A stretch of 64,000 nucleotides of DNA from Bacteroidota bacterium (GTDB lineage Bacteria; Bacteroidota; Bacteroidia; AKYH767-A; OLB10), in the NCBI GenBank assembly GCA_016714005.1, contig JADJOA010000002.1:496001-560000 (forward strand), in the 5' to 3' direction. The notes below the pieces were generated by a model. The model ran no database searches, had not been told where the DNA came from, and saw only the letters and a list, made by a program, of their open reading frames with translations. A program made the position numbers and the translations under genes. Shown here in pieces: positions 1 to 8,796 of this stretch (positions are counted from its first letter, which is position 1; each line of letters opens with the position of its first letter).

Positions 1-1
1 C

Positions 2-493
2 AATGATTTCTTTACAGTAGAGAGGAGCAGTGATAAAGCAAATTTTGAAGAGATAGGAAGAGTTAACGGTGCTGGTAACTCTAAAGAGGTACACAGTTAC
101 AGTTATACTGATAAAAATCCTTTAACTGGTCAGTCGTTTTACAGAATAAGGCAAACAGATTTTAATGGGCACTCTACAACAACCGAATGGAAATCGATTG
201 ACTTTAATAAATCGCCATCACATCTTAATCTGTTTCCTAACCCAGCTTCTAAATTTATTAATTGTGGTTTTAGTGCTGAATACAAAGGGCAGATTGAAAT
301 ATCTGTAATTGATATAACACAAAAAGAACTGATAAGATACAGAACTGAAATGGTTGAAGGACAAAACAGAATTCCTATAAGCATTGAAAGTATTCCTAAT
401 GGAGTTTATTTTATTAAACTAAAAAGTGCTGATTACAGCAAGCCCTACTTTGAAATGTCATCAAAGTTTATAAAGGGGAAGGGTGTTAAATAA
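2..493 (+). CDS. C-terminal part of a T9SS-secreted surface protein (5' truncated)
   Basis: An open frame runs in from the window edge and stops at 491-493, giving about 163 residues with no start. Near the N-terminal side it has the pattern YRIRQTDFNG, which commonly precedes the sorting domain in Bacteroidota surface proteins. The last 75 residues form a type A T9SS sorting domain: a LFPNPAS motif, an amphipathic strand region with VIDIT, then IPNGVYFIKL and a basic end (KGKGVK). The family role is export across the outer membrane by the type IX system and attachment or release at the surface. The function of the missing N-terminal part cannot be judged. A hairpin terminator follows at 514-545. 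Confidence 0.8.
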   Translation, partial: NDFFTVERSSDKANFEEIGRVNGAGNSKEVHSYSYTDKNPLTGQSFYRIRQTDFNGHSTTTEWKSIDFNKSPSHLNLFPNPASKFINCGFSAEYKGQIEISVIDITQKELIRYRTEMVEGQNRIPISIESIPNGVYFIKLKSADYSKPYFEMSSKFIKGKGVK

Positions 494-513
494 TATTATA
501 AAAAACTGAAGGG

Positions 514-545
514 AAAGCTCTGTGTTAAAATACACAGGGCTTTTT
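514..545 (+). terminator. Rho-independent terminator
   Basis: AAAGCTCTGTGT pairs with ACACAGGGCTTT (one G:T pair) around the loop TAAAAT and is followed by a T run. It lies just after the truncated T9SS gene. Confidence 0.75.
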
Positions 546-634
546 AACATTTCAGATTTAACATCTTATTGCTAAAACTAAAATTGCCAGTTTTTTCGTT
601 AAACAAGGCATATATTTTTGAAGAAAATCAGCCA

Positions 635-1522
635 ATGCCTTTTCAACGCTTTTTAAAATACCTTCAGTACGAGAGAAGATATTCTGCACATACGGTTCTT
701 GCTTACAGCAGAGACCTGGAACAATTCTTTAGCTATATTGAAAAGACATACGAAATAAAAGAGGCCAAAGAAGTAACGCATGTTTTTGTACGATCATGGA
801 TTGTTTCGCTCATGGAGCAAAAGATAAACAGCCGTACTGTCCGTAGGAAAATTTCCACGCTCAAGTCTTTTTTTAAGTTTTGTCTTCGTGAAAAATCAAT
901 TGACCGCAACCCCATGCAAAAAATTGTTTCTCCAAAGGTTGCCAAACACTTGCCCGTTTTTGTTGACGAACAGCGCATGGATATTTTACTTGATAAAGTA
1001 GAATTTAAAGAAGGATTTCCGGGTGCAAGGGATAAACTGATTATCAACATTTTTTACCAAACCGGCATTCGTTTGTCTGAACTCTGTAATTTAAAGGACA
1101 CAGATATTAACCTTTATGATTTAACAATTAAAGTGCTTGGTAAAAGAAATAAAGAGCGCATAATTCCGGTTTCGGCCAAAATGAAAGTGGAGGTTTCTAA
1201 CTATATCAACCTCAGGAATAATTTATTTACCAAAGAATTATTGATGAATAATTTTTTTGTGTTAGATAACGGAAACAAAATATATGATAAGTTCGTTTAC
1301 AGATTAGTGAAGTCGAAACTGGCAACTGTTACCACCGGACAAAAAAAGAGCCCGCATGTATTGCGGCATACGTTTGCAACCCAAATGTTAAATAACGGAG
1401 CCGAGATTAATGCAGTAAAGGAAATTTTGGGTCATGCAAGTTTGGCCGCCACGCAAGTTTACACGCACAATACAATAGAAAAATTAAAAAATATTTATAA
1501 GCAGGCACACCCTAAAGCATAA
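635..1522 (+). CDS. xerC: Tyrosine recombinase XerC/XerD family
   Basis: This is a site-specific tyrosine recombinase, most likely the chromosome-dimer-resolving XerC/D type acting at dif during division. The ATG at 635 gives 295 residues, the usual Xer length; an in-frame TTG at 569 would add 22 residues with no family match. An N-terminal SAM-like DNA-binding domain (QYERRYSAHTVLAYSRDL) is followed by the catalytic domain. It has R146 in TGIRLSEL, K170 in the beta-hairpin lysine region, H241 and R244 in HVLRHTFAT, H267 in LGHAS and the nucleophile Y276 in QVYTH, so the catalytic set is complete. The gene sits directly upstream of hpf, and no phage or integron genes are nearby, which favours a housekeeping role. 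Whether it is XerC or XerD cannot be settled from the sequence alone. Confidence 0.88.
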   Translation: MPFQRFLKYLQYERRYSAHTVLAYSRDLEQFFSYIEKTYEIKEAKEVTHVFVRSWIVSLMEQKINSRTVRRKISTLKSFFKFCLREKSIDRNPMQKIVSPKVAKHLPVFVDEQRMDILLDKVEFKEGFPGARDKLIINIFYQTGIRLSELCNLKDTDINLYDLTIKVLGKRNKERIIPVSAKMKVEVSNYINLRNNLFTKELLMNNFFVLDNGNKIYDKFVYRLVKSKLATVTTGQKKSPHVLRHTFATQMLNNGAEINAVKEILGHASLAATQVYTHNTIEKLKNIYKQAHPKA

Positions 1523-1610
1523 TTTTGAATCGTATATTTACCTACCGTTCTTTGATAGTCGTTCCCGTACCAGATATTTTATGTATAACTTAAAAGCAGG
1601 CAATGCGGGA

Positions 1611-1638
1611 TTGCCAATCGCTTTTTAAAATAAATTTG
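1611..1638 (+). promoter_or_regulatory. Candidate Bacteroidota sigma-A promoter for hpf
   Basis: TTG at 1611-1613 and TAAATTTG at 1631-1638, 17 bases apart, match the Bacteroidota -33/-7 consensus (TTG, TAnnTTTG). The -7 box ends only two bases before the ATG at 1641, so transcripts would be nearly leaderless or translation starts at the second ATG (1647). Confidence 0.4.
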
Positions 1639-1640
1639 AA

Positions 1641-1946
1641 ATGATTATGAAAGTAAAAGTGCAGTCCATCCATTTTGATGCCGACAGAAAGTTGATCTCA
1701 TTTGTTGAGGAAAAAATTGAAAAGCTACGTCATTTTTATGACAGCATTATAGACAGTGAGGTTTTTTTAAGGCTAGACAAAAATTCATCACACGAAAACA
1801 AAATAACAGAAATTAAAATTAACACCCCCGGCAAAACACTTTTTGCCAAAGAGCAATGCAAAACTTTTGAAGAAGCTACCGATACAGCCGTGGAAGCTTT
1901 AAGAAAGCAAATAACAAAATATAAAGAGAAACAAAGGGGTATGTGA
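1641..1946 (+). CDS. hpf: Ribosome hibernation-promoting factor (short HPF/RaiA family)
   Basis: It encodes a 101-residue protein of the short HPF/YfiA family, which binds the 30S decoding centre in stationary phase and inactivates ribosomes. The pattern fits throughout: an N-terminal strand (MKVKVQSIHFDAD), helix 1 with LISFVEEKIEKLRHFYD, middle strands with EIKINTPGKTLFAKEQ, and a C-terminal helix with FEEATDTAVEALRKQITKYKEK. The length is that of the short form; the C-terminal dimerisation domain of long HPF is absent. The start could be ATG 1641 or ATG 1647. Following xerC by 118 bases is a common Bacteroidota arrangement, and a strong terminator follows. Confidence 0.88.
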   Translation: MIMKVKVQSIHFDADRKLISFVEEKIEKLRHFYDSIIDSEVFLRLDKNSSHENKITEIKINTPGKTLFAKEQCKTFEEATDTAVEALRKQITKYKEKQRGM

Positions 1947-1970
1947 ATGCAGATTTATAAAATAAAAAAA

Positions 1971-2000
1971 CGCGAATCATTAAACGATTCGCGTTTTTTT
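1971..2000 (+). terminator. Rho-independent terminator after hpf
   Basis: CGCGAATC (1971-1978) pairs perfectly with GATTCGCG (1986-1993) and is followed by seven T. It ends eight bases before the next start codon. Confidence 0.85.
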
Positions 2001-2007
2001 ATTTTAA

Positions 2008-5000
2008 ATGGTTATTATTGAAACCGTGAAGTCTTTTTTTTTCCTGATTGTTTGCGTCTTTACAGCAGTAACTGTATTATCTCAATCTTTTGTTTACAGA
2101 CACTATACACGCGATAATGGTTTGGCGGGTAATATGGTTTACTGCTCATCACAAGATAAGGATGGGTTCATTTGGTTTGGAACTGAAAATGGCGCAAGCC
2201 GTTTTGATGGAAAAAATTTCGTAACCTTTACTACTGAAGACGGATTAACCGACAATGAAGTGCTTGAAGTTTATTCAGATAAAAAAGGCCGAACATGGTT
2301 TATATGTTTTACAGGCGGGCTATGTTATTACTACAAAGGGAAGATATACTCACACAAAAACGATAAAAATATACCGGAAAACCTGGTATTATCTAAAAGG
2401 TCATTCAGTGGGTTTTACGAGGATAATTTAGGGACTGTTTGGTTTTTATCAGAATCGCTTTGGGGGTACAATGAAAACAAAAAATTTATTCCTTTTATTC
2501 CGGAGATTGCCAATGAAAACAGTTCTAAACTTTACCACATACAGGTGTTAAGGGATAGTGGGAAATACAACTTAGCAATATTAATTGCTGAAAGATTTAC
2601 AGATACAGGTATCCTCTATAGGTATGATAGTTTAGGAACATATAAAAGAAAAATAAAAAACATTAGGGTTTTCTCTCAGGACCTCGGGAATACGAATATT
2701 TTTAGAAAACAGGCCATTCCTGAACTGAATCTTTTTAATATAAAAGGGAATAATGTTACCTTATTTAAAATAAGAAATGACAGCGTAATACTTGAATATA
2801 GCAAAAATTTAAAATGGGATATTACACGCTCCAATTATAATTACACTACAGGTGTACATATAATTTCTACATACAAACATGGCGTACAGGAGGTGAATGA
2901 TGCATTTGAGGTTACTGGAACAGAATTATTAAACGAAAAAATAAGTTCAACATTAATTGACAAGGATAACAACAGATGGTTTTCTACATTGGGTAATGGT
3001 GTATTTTTCAGATCAAAATCGGCCATTAGTTACTATTCTGAAAAAGACGAATTAAAGTCCAATGATATTAAAATTATACATTTTCTTAATAATAGAATTT
3101 ATCTTGGATTCAAAGAAGGTATAACCCAAGAGTTGGTTAATAGCACTTTTTATAATAAATCGGTAATCCCGGCATTTAACAGATCGTTTAATAACATAAA
3201 GGGGGTTTATCAAAACTCTAAGGGCGAATTGTTTTTTTGTTCTGATCGCAGTGTTGCAAGAATAAATAAAGCCGGGGCAATCAGTTACTACAACATTGGC
3301 GGGTCATCTGTAAAAGATTTTTCGGTTGTCAATGACAGTATTTTGTTGTTCACTAGTCACTCGGGAACATACTTGGTATCTCCACAGGGAAAAATTGATA
3401 CCTTAATACACAGAAAAAGAGGAACAACAATTGAATCAGCTAATTTGGTTGGATTTTCGCACTACATTGCAACTATAGATTCTTTATTTTATTTAGACAC
3501 CAGCAAGAGGCTTAATCACATTTCATTATACGACTTTAAAAAATGGGGGCGTATTTCTGACCTGAAATATTTAAATAACGGGAAACTGATAATTGCCACG
3601 TATAATCATGGAATTAAGTACCTCTACAATGATTCCTTGTTTTCAATTAATAATATAAATGGATTGATTTCTAATCAAATTCGCAAACTATATATTGATT
3701 CATTTCAACATATTTGGGCAATCTCTGACCTTGGCATTTCTAAAATTATTTTAAATAGAAAAAATGAAATTCAAACTTGTTTAAATTACACACAATCTGA
3801 TGGGTTCTCAACTGCTTTGATTAATGATATGTGTATTAATAAAGACACTATCTATCTTGCTACCGATAACGGATTAAATTTTTTTCACGAAAACCAACTC
3901 TCTAAAGATCCGGATCATTCTGTTCAAATTACCTCTTTTTTAGTAAACAATATACCGGTTGAGCTTGCATCCAAAAAATTAACTGCAAACTACGGTAATA
4001 ACATAAAAATAAAATTCAACGGTATTTCTTATTCGTCATCTGATTTTTTGACTTATCGTTATTTTTTGACAGGGGATAATCCCGAGGGCACCATTACCTC
4101 ATTAAATGAAATAGAACTCCCTGCATTATTACCCGGCAGCTACTCATTTAAGGTACTGGCAATTAATAAAAACAATATTGAATCAAAAGATAATGCCATT
4201 ATAATATTTGAAATTTTACCTGCATGGTGGCAAACATGGAGATTTAAAGCTTTAATGGGGCTAGTCAGTTGCCTCGCTATTTATTATGTCTTTAAATACC
4301 GAATAAAAAGAATAAAAAAAGATGAAGCCGAGAAAACTTCAATAAACAAACAGTTTGCAGAATTGAAATTAGAGGCCGTAAGGTCACAAATGGATCCGCA
4401 TTTTATTTTCAATTGCTTAAATGCCATTCAACATTTTAATATCAAAGAAGATTACAAATCAGCGCAGTATTTTATGGCTGAGTTTGCTAAACTTATTCGC
4501 AAAACACTCAATCACTCTCACAGAGACTTTGTTATTCTTGCTGATGAAATTGACTTATTAGAGATTTATATAAAGCTTGAAAAGTTGCGTTACGAGGATT
4601 TAATTACATACAGTATTACGTTGACTCAAGATGTGAAGCAACAAGCTGGAGAGCTGCTTGTACCATCTCTTATATTTCAGCCATATGTAGAGAATGCCAT
4701 TAATCATGGATTAAAATACCTGAAGGATGGGGGCGGAAAATTAATTTTGAATTTTGAAATACAAAATAACCGGCTATTTGTTACTTTAGACGACAATGGT
4801 ATTGGAATAAATAAATCAAAAAAATTGAAAGAACAAGAGAATAAAAGCCGAACATCGGTTGGAATCTCTTTGAGCGAGTCGCATATAAACGTAATTAACA
4901 AAATACACGATTTGGATATTGCATGCACCATAATAGATAAATCTGCGTTAACCCCTTCTAATCAAGGAACGCTTGTTCAACTGTCTTTACCTATAAAACA

Positions 5001-5013
5001 AAAAAACGTTTAA
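2008..5013 (+). CDS. Beta-propeller hybrid-type sensor: periplasmic propeller, Y_Y_Y domain, TM and LytS-type histidine kinase
   Basis: It encodes a 1001-residue membrane sensor. A signal peptide (SFFFLIVCVFTAVTVLSQS) is followed by two-component-regulator propeller repeats over roughly residues 30-650 (for example GFIWFGTENGASRFDG and HIWAISDLGISK). A Y_Y_Y Ig-like domain follows (about 660-735), ending in a LPALLPGSYSFKV-type motif, then one transmembrane helix (about 744-764) and a short coiled coil. The His_kinase domain has MDPHFIFN at about 794, and the ATPase lobe has VENAINHG (893) and DDNGIGI (927). There is no classical HisKA domain, so this is the LytS/YehU type, paired with the LytTR regulator six bases downstream. 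GTG 2026 is an alternative start that also keeps the signal peptide; ATG 2008 lies unusually close to the preceding terminator. The ligand is unknown. Confidence 0.9.
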   Translation: MVIIETVKSFFFLIVCVFTAVTVLSQSFVYRHYTRDNGLAGNMVYCSSQDKDGFIWFGTENGASRFDGKNFVTFTTEDGLTDNEVLEVYSDKKGRTWFICFTGGLCYYYKGKIYSHKNDKNIPENLVLSKRSFSGFYEDNLGTVWFLSESLWGYNENKKFIPFIPEIANENSSKLYHIQVLRDSGKYNLAILIAERFTDTGILYRYDSLGTYKRKIKNIRVFSQDLGNTNIFRKQAIPELNLFNIKGNNVTLFKIRNDSVILEYSKNLKWDITRSNYNYTTGVHIISTYKHGVQEVNDAFEVTGTELLNEKISSTLIDKDNNRWFSTLGNGVFFRSKSAISYYSEKDELKSNDIKIIHFLNNRIYLGFKEGITQELVNSTFYNKSVIPAFNRSFNNIKGVYQNSKGELFFCSDRSVARINKAGAISYYNIGGSSVKDFSVVNDSILLFTSHSGTYLVSPQGKIDTLIHRKRGTTIESANLVGFSHYIATIDSLFYLDTSKRLNHISLYDFKKWGRISDLKYLNNGKLIIATYNHGIKYLYNDSLFSINNINGLISNQIRKLYIDSFQHIWAISDLGISKIILNRKNEIQTCLNYTQSDGFSTALINDMCINKDTIYLATDNGLNFFHENQLSKDPDHSVQITSFLVNNIPVELASKKLTANYGNNIKIKFNGISYSSSDFLTYRYFLTGDNPEGTITSLNEIELPALLPGSYSFKVLAINKNNIESKDNAIIIFEILPAWWQTWRFKALMGLVSCLAIYYVFKYRIKRIKKDEAEKTSINKQFAELKLEAVRSQMDPHFIFNCLNAIQHFNIKEDYKSAQYFMAEFAKLIRKTLNHSHRDFVILADEIDLLEIYIKLEKLRYEDLITYSITLTQDVKQQAGELLVPSLIFQPYVENAINHGLKYLKDGGGKLILNFEIQNNRLFVTLDDNGIGINKSKKLKEQENKSRTSVGISLSESHINVINKIHDLDIACTIIDKSALTPSNQGTLVQLSLPIKQKNV

Positions 5014-5019
5014 CTCTTT

Positions 5020-5762
5020 ATGTTTACAGCCATCATTATTGATGACGAACCCAAAAGCATCAGTTCATTAAAATTTGTTCTTGAAAAAAACTGTCATCAG
5101 GTAAAAGTTTTAGAAACAGCCCGCTCTTCCGATGAGGGATATGAAAAAATAAAACAACACAACCCCGATATCGTTTTTTAGATGTGGAAATGCCGTATGG
5201 CAGCGGATTTGATTTGCTTAACAAGTTTTTAGACCATCAGTTTGAAATTATTTTTGTGACTGCTTACGAAAACTTTGCCGTTAAAGCATTTAAAGTAAAC
5301 GCAGTTGATTACATACTTAAACCATTTACCGAAGATGATATTGTTAACGCTGTTAAAAAAGCATGCGAACGCATACAAGAAAAAAAACTGATTCATAGTA
5401 ATGGAAATGTACCTCACCGAAAAGCCTCCATTCCATTTTCAAAACGAATTGCAGTACCGGCTTTTGACGGCCTCGCTTTTATAAATATTGAAGACATTGT
5501 GCGTTGCGAAGCTTCCGAGAATTACACCAACTTTTATTTAAAAGACAAAAAGAAAATATTGGTGTGCAAACCACTTGCCGATTACGAAGAAATGCTGGAG
5601 CCTTTTGACTTCCACCGCGTACATCAATCGCACTTAATAAACCTTGCTTATGTAAGTAAGTATGTAAAAGGCAGAGGCGGTTATGTAGTTATGCAGGATG
5701 GCGCAACGGTAGATGTTGCAGCAAGGAAAAAGATGGAATTTTTAGACGGGATTTTTAAATAA
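5020..5762 (+). CDS. LytTR-family response regulator (one frameshift)
   Basis: A receiver domain (IIIDDEPKS at the N-terminus, phosphoacceptor Asp about residue 55 in DVEMP, TAYENFAVKAFK and the conserved Lys in YILKPF) is joined to a C-terminal LytTR DNA-binding domain (about 140-245). In the genome the frame breaks at the T run 5174-5179: GTTTTTTAGATG needs one more T to read VFLDVEMP. With that base the gene is 247 residues, normal for the family. It starts seven bases after the propeller kinase stop, so the two form a sensor/regulator operon. The break is more likely a sequencing error than a mutation because everything downstream is conserved. Confidence 0.85.
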
Positions 5763-5782
5763 GCAACCTTCGTATTAAAACT

Positions 5783-5810
5783 AAGCGTGTTTAAACTACA
5801 CGCTTTTTTT
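5783..5810 (+). terminator. Rho-independent terminator after the LytTR operon
   Basis: AAGCGTGT (5783-5790) pairs with ACACGCTT (5798-5805), with a seven-base loop, and runs into a T tract. The same hairpin type precedes the second copy of the module at 8656-8685. Confidence 0.8.
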
Positions 5811-5920
5811 GTTTTTGTGCACGGATAAAAGTTGGCTGTAATTTATTTAAGTGCGGTTTAAAATATTTGGGGCTTAAATCAAATTATGTCTAAACAATTA
5901 AAAAATTAAAATTATGAGAA
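5801..5920. repeat. Duplicated intergenic/upstream module, copy 1
   Basis: About 120 bases, from the terminator T tract through the start codon of the next gene, recur nearly base for base at 8675-8796. Shared blocks include GTTTTTGTGCACGGATAAAA, GTAATTTATTTAAGT, TTAAAATATTTGGGG and AAATCAAATTATGTCTAA. Differences are a handful of substitutions and 1-3 base gaps. The two downstream genes are unrelated in their mature regions, so a shared promoter or leader, or a remnant of recombination, is inferred. Confidence 0.85.
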
Positions 5921-6913
5921 AAATTATTTTATTATTATTTATTGCGTATTCGAATCTATGCAATGGACAGTGGTTACCTACAGGGGCTGCCTCTACTGCA
6001 AGTATTTATCGAAGTGGTAAAATTGGTTTTTTTCGGTACAGGGTTCTCCAGCCTTAATCCTGAAGCTTACATTCATTTTAAACAAAATTCGGGCGGGCAT
6101 TATGTTACCGTGCCAGAGTTAAGATTTGAAAAAATACACTATTCAACAAACCCAACTGGTACATATTATTACAAGTGGGATATAGAGTCTGGTGCATCTC
6201 TGGATTTTAAGTACAGAACGGGTAGTGCCAGCGTAGCCGCTTCAAAATTTTCTATTGATAGACAGGCATTATCATTTACAAAAGATTTTTCTGTATCTAA
6301 CCATATAGAAAGGTTTGAAATGGGTACAAAAAGTTCAGTTTTTGCGCCAACTCTAAAATCAAGTTACATCTCATTTTTAGGTGGGGTATCCGGATTAACT
6401 AACTACAGTATGTCTGCTAATGGAAGTACAGAAAACGGTGGTGTGGCAATAGAAGGAGATAAAGCGGGTAATTTTACAGTGCTTACAAAAGGTACAACTT
6501 CAAGTAGCCTTTTAAGTAATGATGAAATCAGATTTAGAATAGACGGGTCAGGTAAGGTTATTATTGGAAAACACTCAACCACATCTCCAGGAGATTATAA
6601 ACTTTATGTAGAGAAAGGTATACTTACTGAAAAAGTTAAAGTAGCAATTGCAAACACCGCCAACTGGGCTGATTTTGTTTTTGATGAAAATTATAAACTC
6701 AAAGACTTATCAGCAGTAGAGGCGTTCATAATGGAGAATAAACATTTACCAGATGTACCATCTGCCAATGAGATGGTATCTAACGGGATGGATGTTGCAA
6801 AGATGAATGCTCTGCTTTTGCAGAAAATTGAGGAGCTTACTTTGTATATAATTAAACAAGAAAAGGATATTAACTCCCTTCAACGCAAATTAAATTTCAA
6901 CTGTAACCATTAA
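5914..6913 (+). CDS. Secreted protein with Bacteroidota tail-fibre-like C-terminal domain (one frameshift)
   Basis: From ATG 5914 a signal peptide reads MRKIILLLFIAYSNLCNGQW. The frame is lost at the seven-T run near 6023-6031: removing one T makes KIGFFGTGFSSLNPEAYIHFKQ continue into the long open frame, total about 332 residues. The middle is rich in Gly, Ser and Thr with beta-strand character. The last 85 residues carry a widespread Bacteroidota motif: NWADFVFDENYKL, then SAVEAFIMENKHLPDVPSA, then MNALLLQKIEELTLYIIKQEKDI. This ends in a coiled coil and resembles the trimeric C-terminal region of tail-fibre or intramolecular-chaperone proteins. It has no obvious T9SS domain. Its upstream region is duplicated at 8675. 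The role is unknown; surface exposure is inferred. Confidence 0.7.
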
Positions 6914-6952
6914 TGCCACAATCCTATGACTCAAAGAAAAATAGTGCTAATT

Positions 6953-8632
6953 ATGAAATATTATATTAGTAAGTTAATTGTCCTTTTGCTTTACTTCTCT
7001 ACCTCCAATGCACAAACAAACCTGATTTATAACGCAGGGTTTGAAAGTCATAAGAGTGGCGAATCTTATCCTAGTGGGGTTGCTCAAGCTGATAAATTGG
7101 CAAACTGGCTTTCAAATATTGAATTTGCAAATGATGATAATTCGCTTCATTTCCATTCATGTGATTGGAAACATTCAAGCGGAACAAACTTAGGGAGCCA
7201 CACTCCTTATGTAATCTCTACATTATCTGGAAATGGTTCTCTAGGTATGGGAACCTATGAATTAATTCAGCAAAAGTTCAACAACGAAGGAATGAATCCT
7301 GGACAGACATATTATTTCTCAATGTATATTTATTTATCCCCTGAAGGAGTATTATGGAACACTACTGAAACCAAACTAAGGATAATGGTTGCGAAAAATA
7401 GAATTCATTACCAAAACGAAGATGGTCAATCTGAAATATTATGCACAGAAAACTATATCGAACTGGAAGATGGATTGGCTCAGGATATTGATGAGGTTGC
7501 TAATTTTGACATTAATCCTCAAACTTACTCAATTGGAGCTTGGCATAGGATTTCATTTTCATGGGTGGCTCCTACAAATATTGATCAGTTTGATTACATA
7601 GGGTTCCACATGACCAGAGAGGATTTTGATCCAAGTTCAAATGGTTCGTTTGAATGTTTTGCAGGGTATATTGGAATAGACAATGTTCGTTTTTCTTCCG
7701 TTGATTATGAGTTTTGTGGTGCATATTGTTCACCCAATTTAGGAGCAATATCTCACAATCCTAATTTACCAAATGTTATAGTTGCATCTGAAACCCCATG
7801 GATGATTTTAGTAGAAAATGCGATCGGAATCGACTTCACCTTGTGGGATGGGTTTGGTGCGCCTGTATATTCCCAATCTGCTTTTGATGTTAATGGTTTG
7901 ATTGATGCTGGATATACCGATTACTTGTTTGCATGGGTTGGTGAGTTGCCAGATGGCACCAGTTTGCCAGAAGATGGCTACAACTATACTTTAAAATTAT
8001 GGAATTGTAATGAAGAGATTAACCTGATCGGAAGTATAACTTATTTAAATGGGGATGATGTTCAAAATCAAATACCCGACACTTATAATTCTGATCTCGA
8101 AAACTGTTGTCTTGATGAATTGTATATTCAGAATACTCAATTCAACAATATCCATTTAGAATCAGCAACTAATTTTATTCATGCTGGCAGTAACGTTACT
8201 AATCAACAAACTAATGGTCCAGTATTAATTAATGCAGGAAGTTCAGTCAGATTCGTTTCACAAGCTGTTGAGTTATTTCCAGGTGTAGATATTGATGATG
8301 GAGCCGATTTTGAAATTGTGATTGATGAATGCATTTACGCACATCTAAGAATGGGTAAACGGCTTAGGCCAGAATATAAATATCGGTCTTTGATTATAAA
8401 CGATAGCAGAATTTTCCCAAACCCTTCAAAAGGAATATTTATTATTGAAGGAAAGGATATAATTCACTTAGTTGAACTATTTGATATGTATGGTAAACTA
8501 GTTTTATCGGTTTCGAATTTATCTGAGCGTAAATCCAAAATAGATTTAACTAGCTTAAAAAACGGAGTTTACATTATTAAAATTTATGAAAGCGGCTTTT
8601 CGTGGACAGAAAAATTAATGCTTGAAAAATAA
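6953..8632 (+). CDS. T9SS-exported surface protein with an N-terminal jelly-roll-like domain
   Basis: I chose ATG 6953 because it places a signal peptide (KYYISKLIVLLLYFSTSNAQ) at the very start; an in-frame ATG at 6926 would add nine residues. The 559-residue product starts with TNLIYNAGFE, typical of a carbohydrate-binding-module-like jelly roll (NAGFExx, and a late IDNVRFSS strand at about residues 242-249). The middle part has gliding-motility-protein-like strands (DYLFAWVGELPDGTSLPEDGYNY), and a stretch of predicted surface strands follows. The C-terminus is a type A sorting domain: IFPNPSKGIF, VELFDMYGKLVL, LKNGVYIIKIYESG, KLMLEK. The gene may share a transcript with the upstream protein (about 40-base gap). 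The ligand is unknown. Confidence 0.8.
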   Translation: MKYYISKLIVLLLYFSTSNAQTNLIYNAGFESHKSGESYPSGVAQADKLANWLSNIEFANDDNSLHFHSCDWKHSSGTNLGSHTPYVISTLSGNGSLGMGTYELIQQKFNNEGMNPGQTYYFSMYIYLSPEGVLWNTTETKLRIMVAKNRIHYQNEDGQSEILCTENYIELEDGLAQDIDEVANFDINPQTYSIGAWHRISFSWVAPTNIDQFDYIGFHMTREDFDPSSNGSFECFAGYIGIDNVRFSSVDYEFCGAYCSPNLGAISHNPNLPNVIVASETPWMILVENAIGIDFTLWDGFGAPVYSQSAFDVNGLIDAGYTDYLFAWVGELPDGTSLPEDGYNYTLKLWNCNEEINLIGSITYLNGDDVQNQIPDTYNSDLENCCLDELYIQNTQFNNIHLESATNFIHAGSNVTNQQTNGPVLINAGSSVRFVSQAVELFPGVDIDDGADFEIVIDECIYAHLRMGKRLRPEYKYRSLIINDSRIFPNPSKGIFIIEGKDIIHLVELFDMYGKLVLSVSNLSERKSKIDLTSLKNGVYIIKIYESGFSWTEKLMLEK

Positions 8633-8655
8633 AGTTAAAATGGTATTGGCTTAAA

Positions 8656-8685
8656 AAAGCGTGCCCAAACAGCACGCTTTTTTTG
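8656..8685 (+). terminator. Rho-independent terminator
   Basis: AAAGCGTGC pairs with GCACGCTTT (8672-8680) around CCAAACA, followed by a T tract. It is at the start of the second copy of the duplicated module. Confidence 0.8.
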
Positions 8686-8796
8686 TTTTTGTGCACGGAT
8701 AAAAGGTTGTTGTAATTTATTTAAGTACATCTTAAAATATTTGGGGTATTAAATCAAATTATGTCTAACAATTAAAATCAAAAGTTATGCGAAAAA
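8675..8796. repeat. Duplicated intergenic/upstream module, copy 2
   Basis: This is the counterpart of 5801-5920; see that entry. The homology runs from the terminator stem through the ATG at 8787 and about nine bases into the gene (ATGCGAAAAAAC against ATGAGAAAAATT). Confidence 0.85.

Noticed and set aside
635..1522. Phage or integron integrase
   Set aside because: The length and motifs fit chromosomal XerC/D, the neighbour is hpf, and no phage, cassette or attachment-site repeats are visible.
5801..8796. Insertion sequence or transposon for the duplicated modules
   Set aside because: There is no transposase or terminal inverted repeat; the copies are intergenic and continue into start codons.
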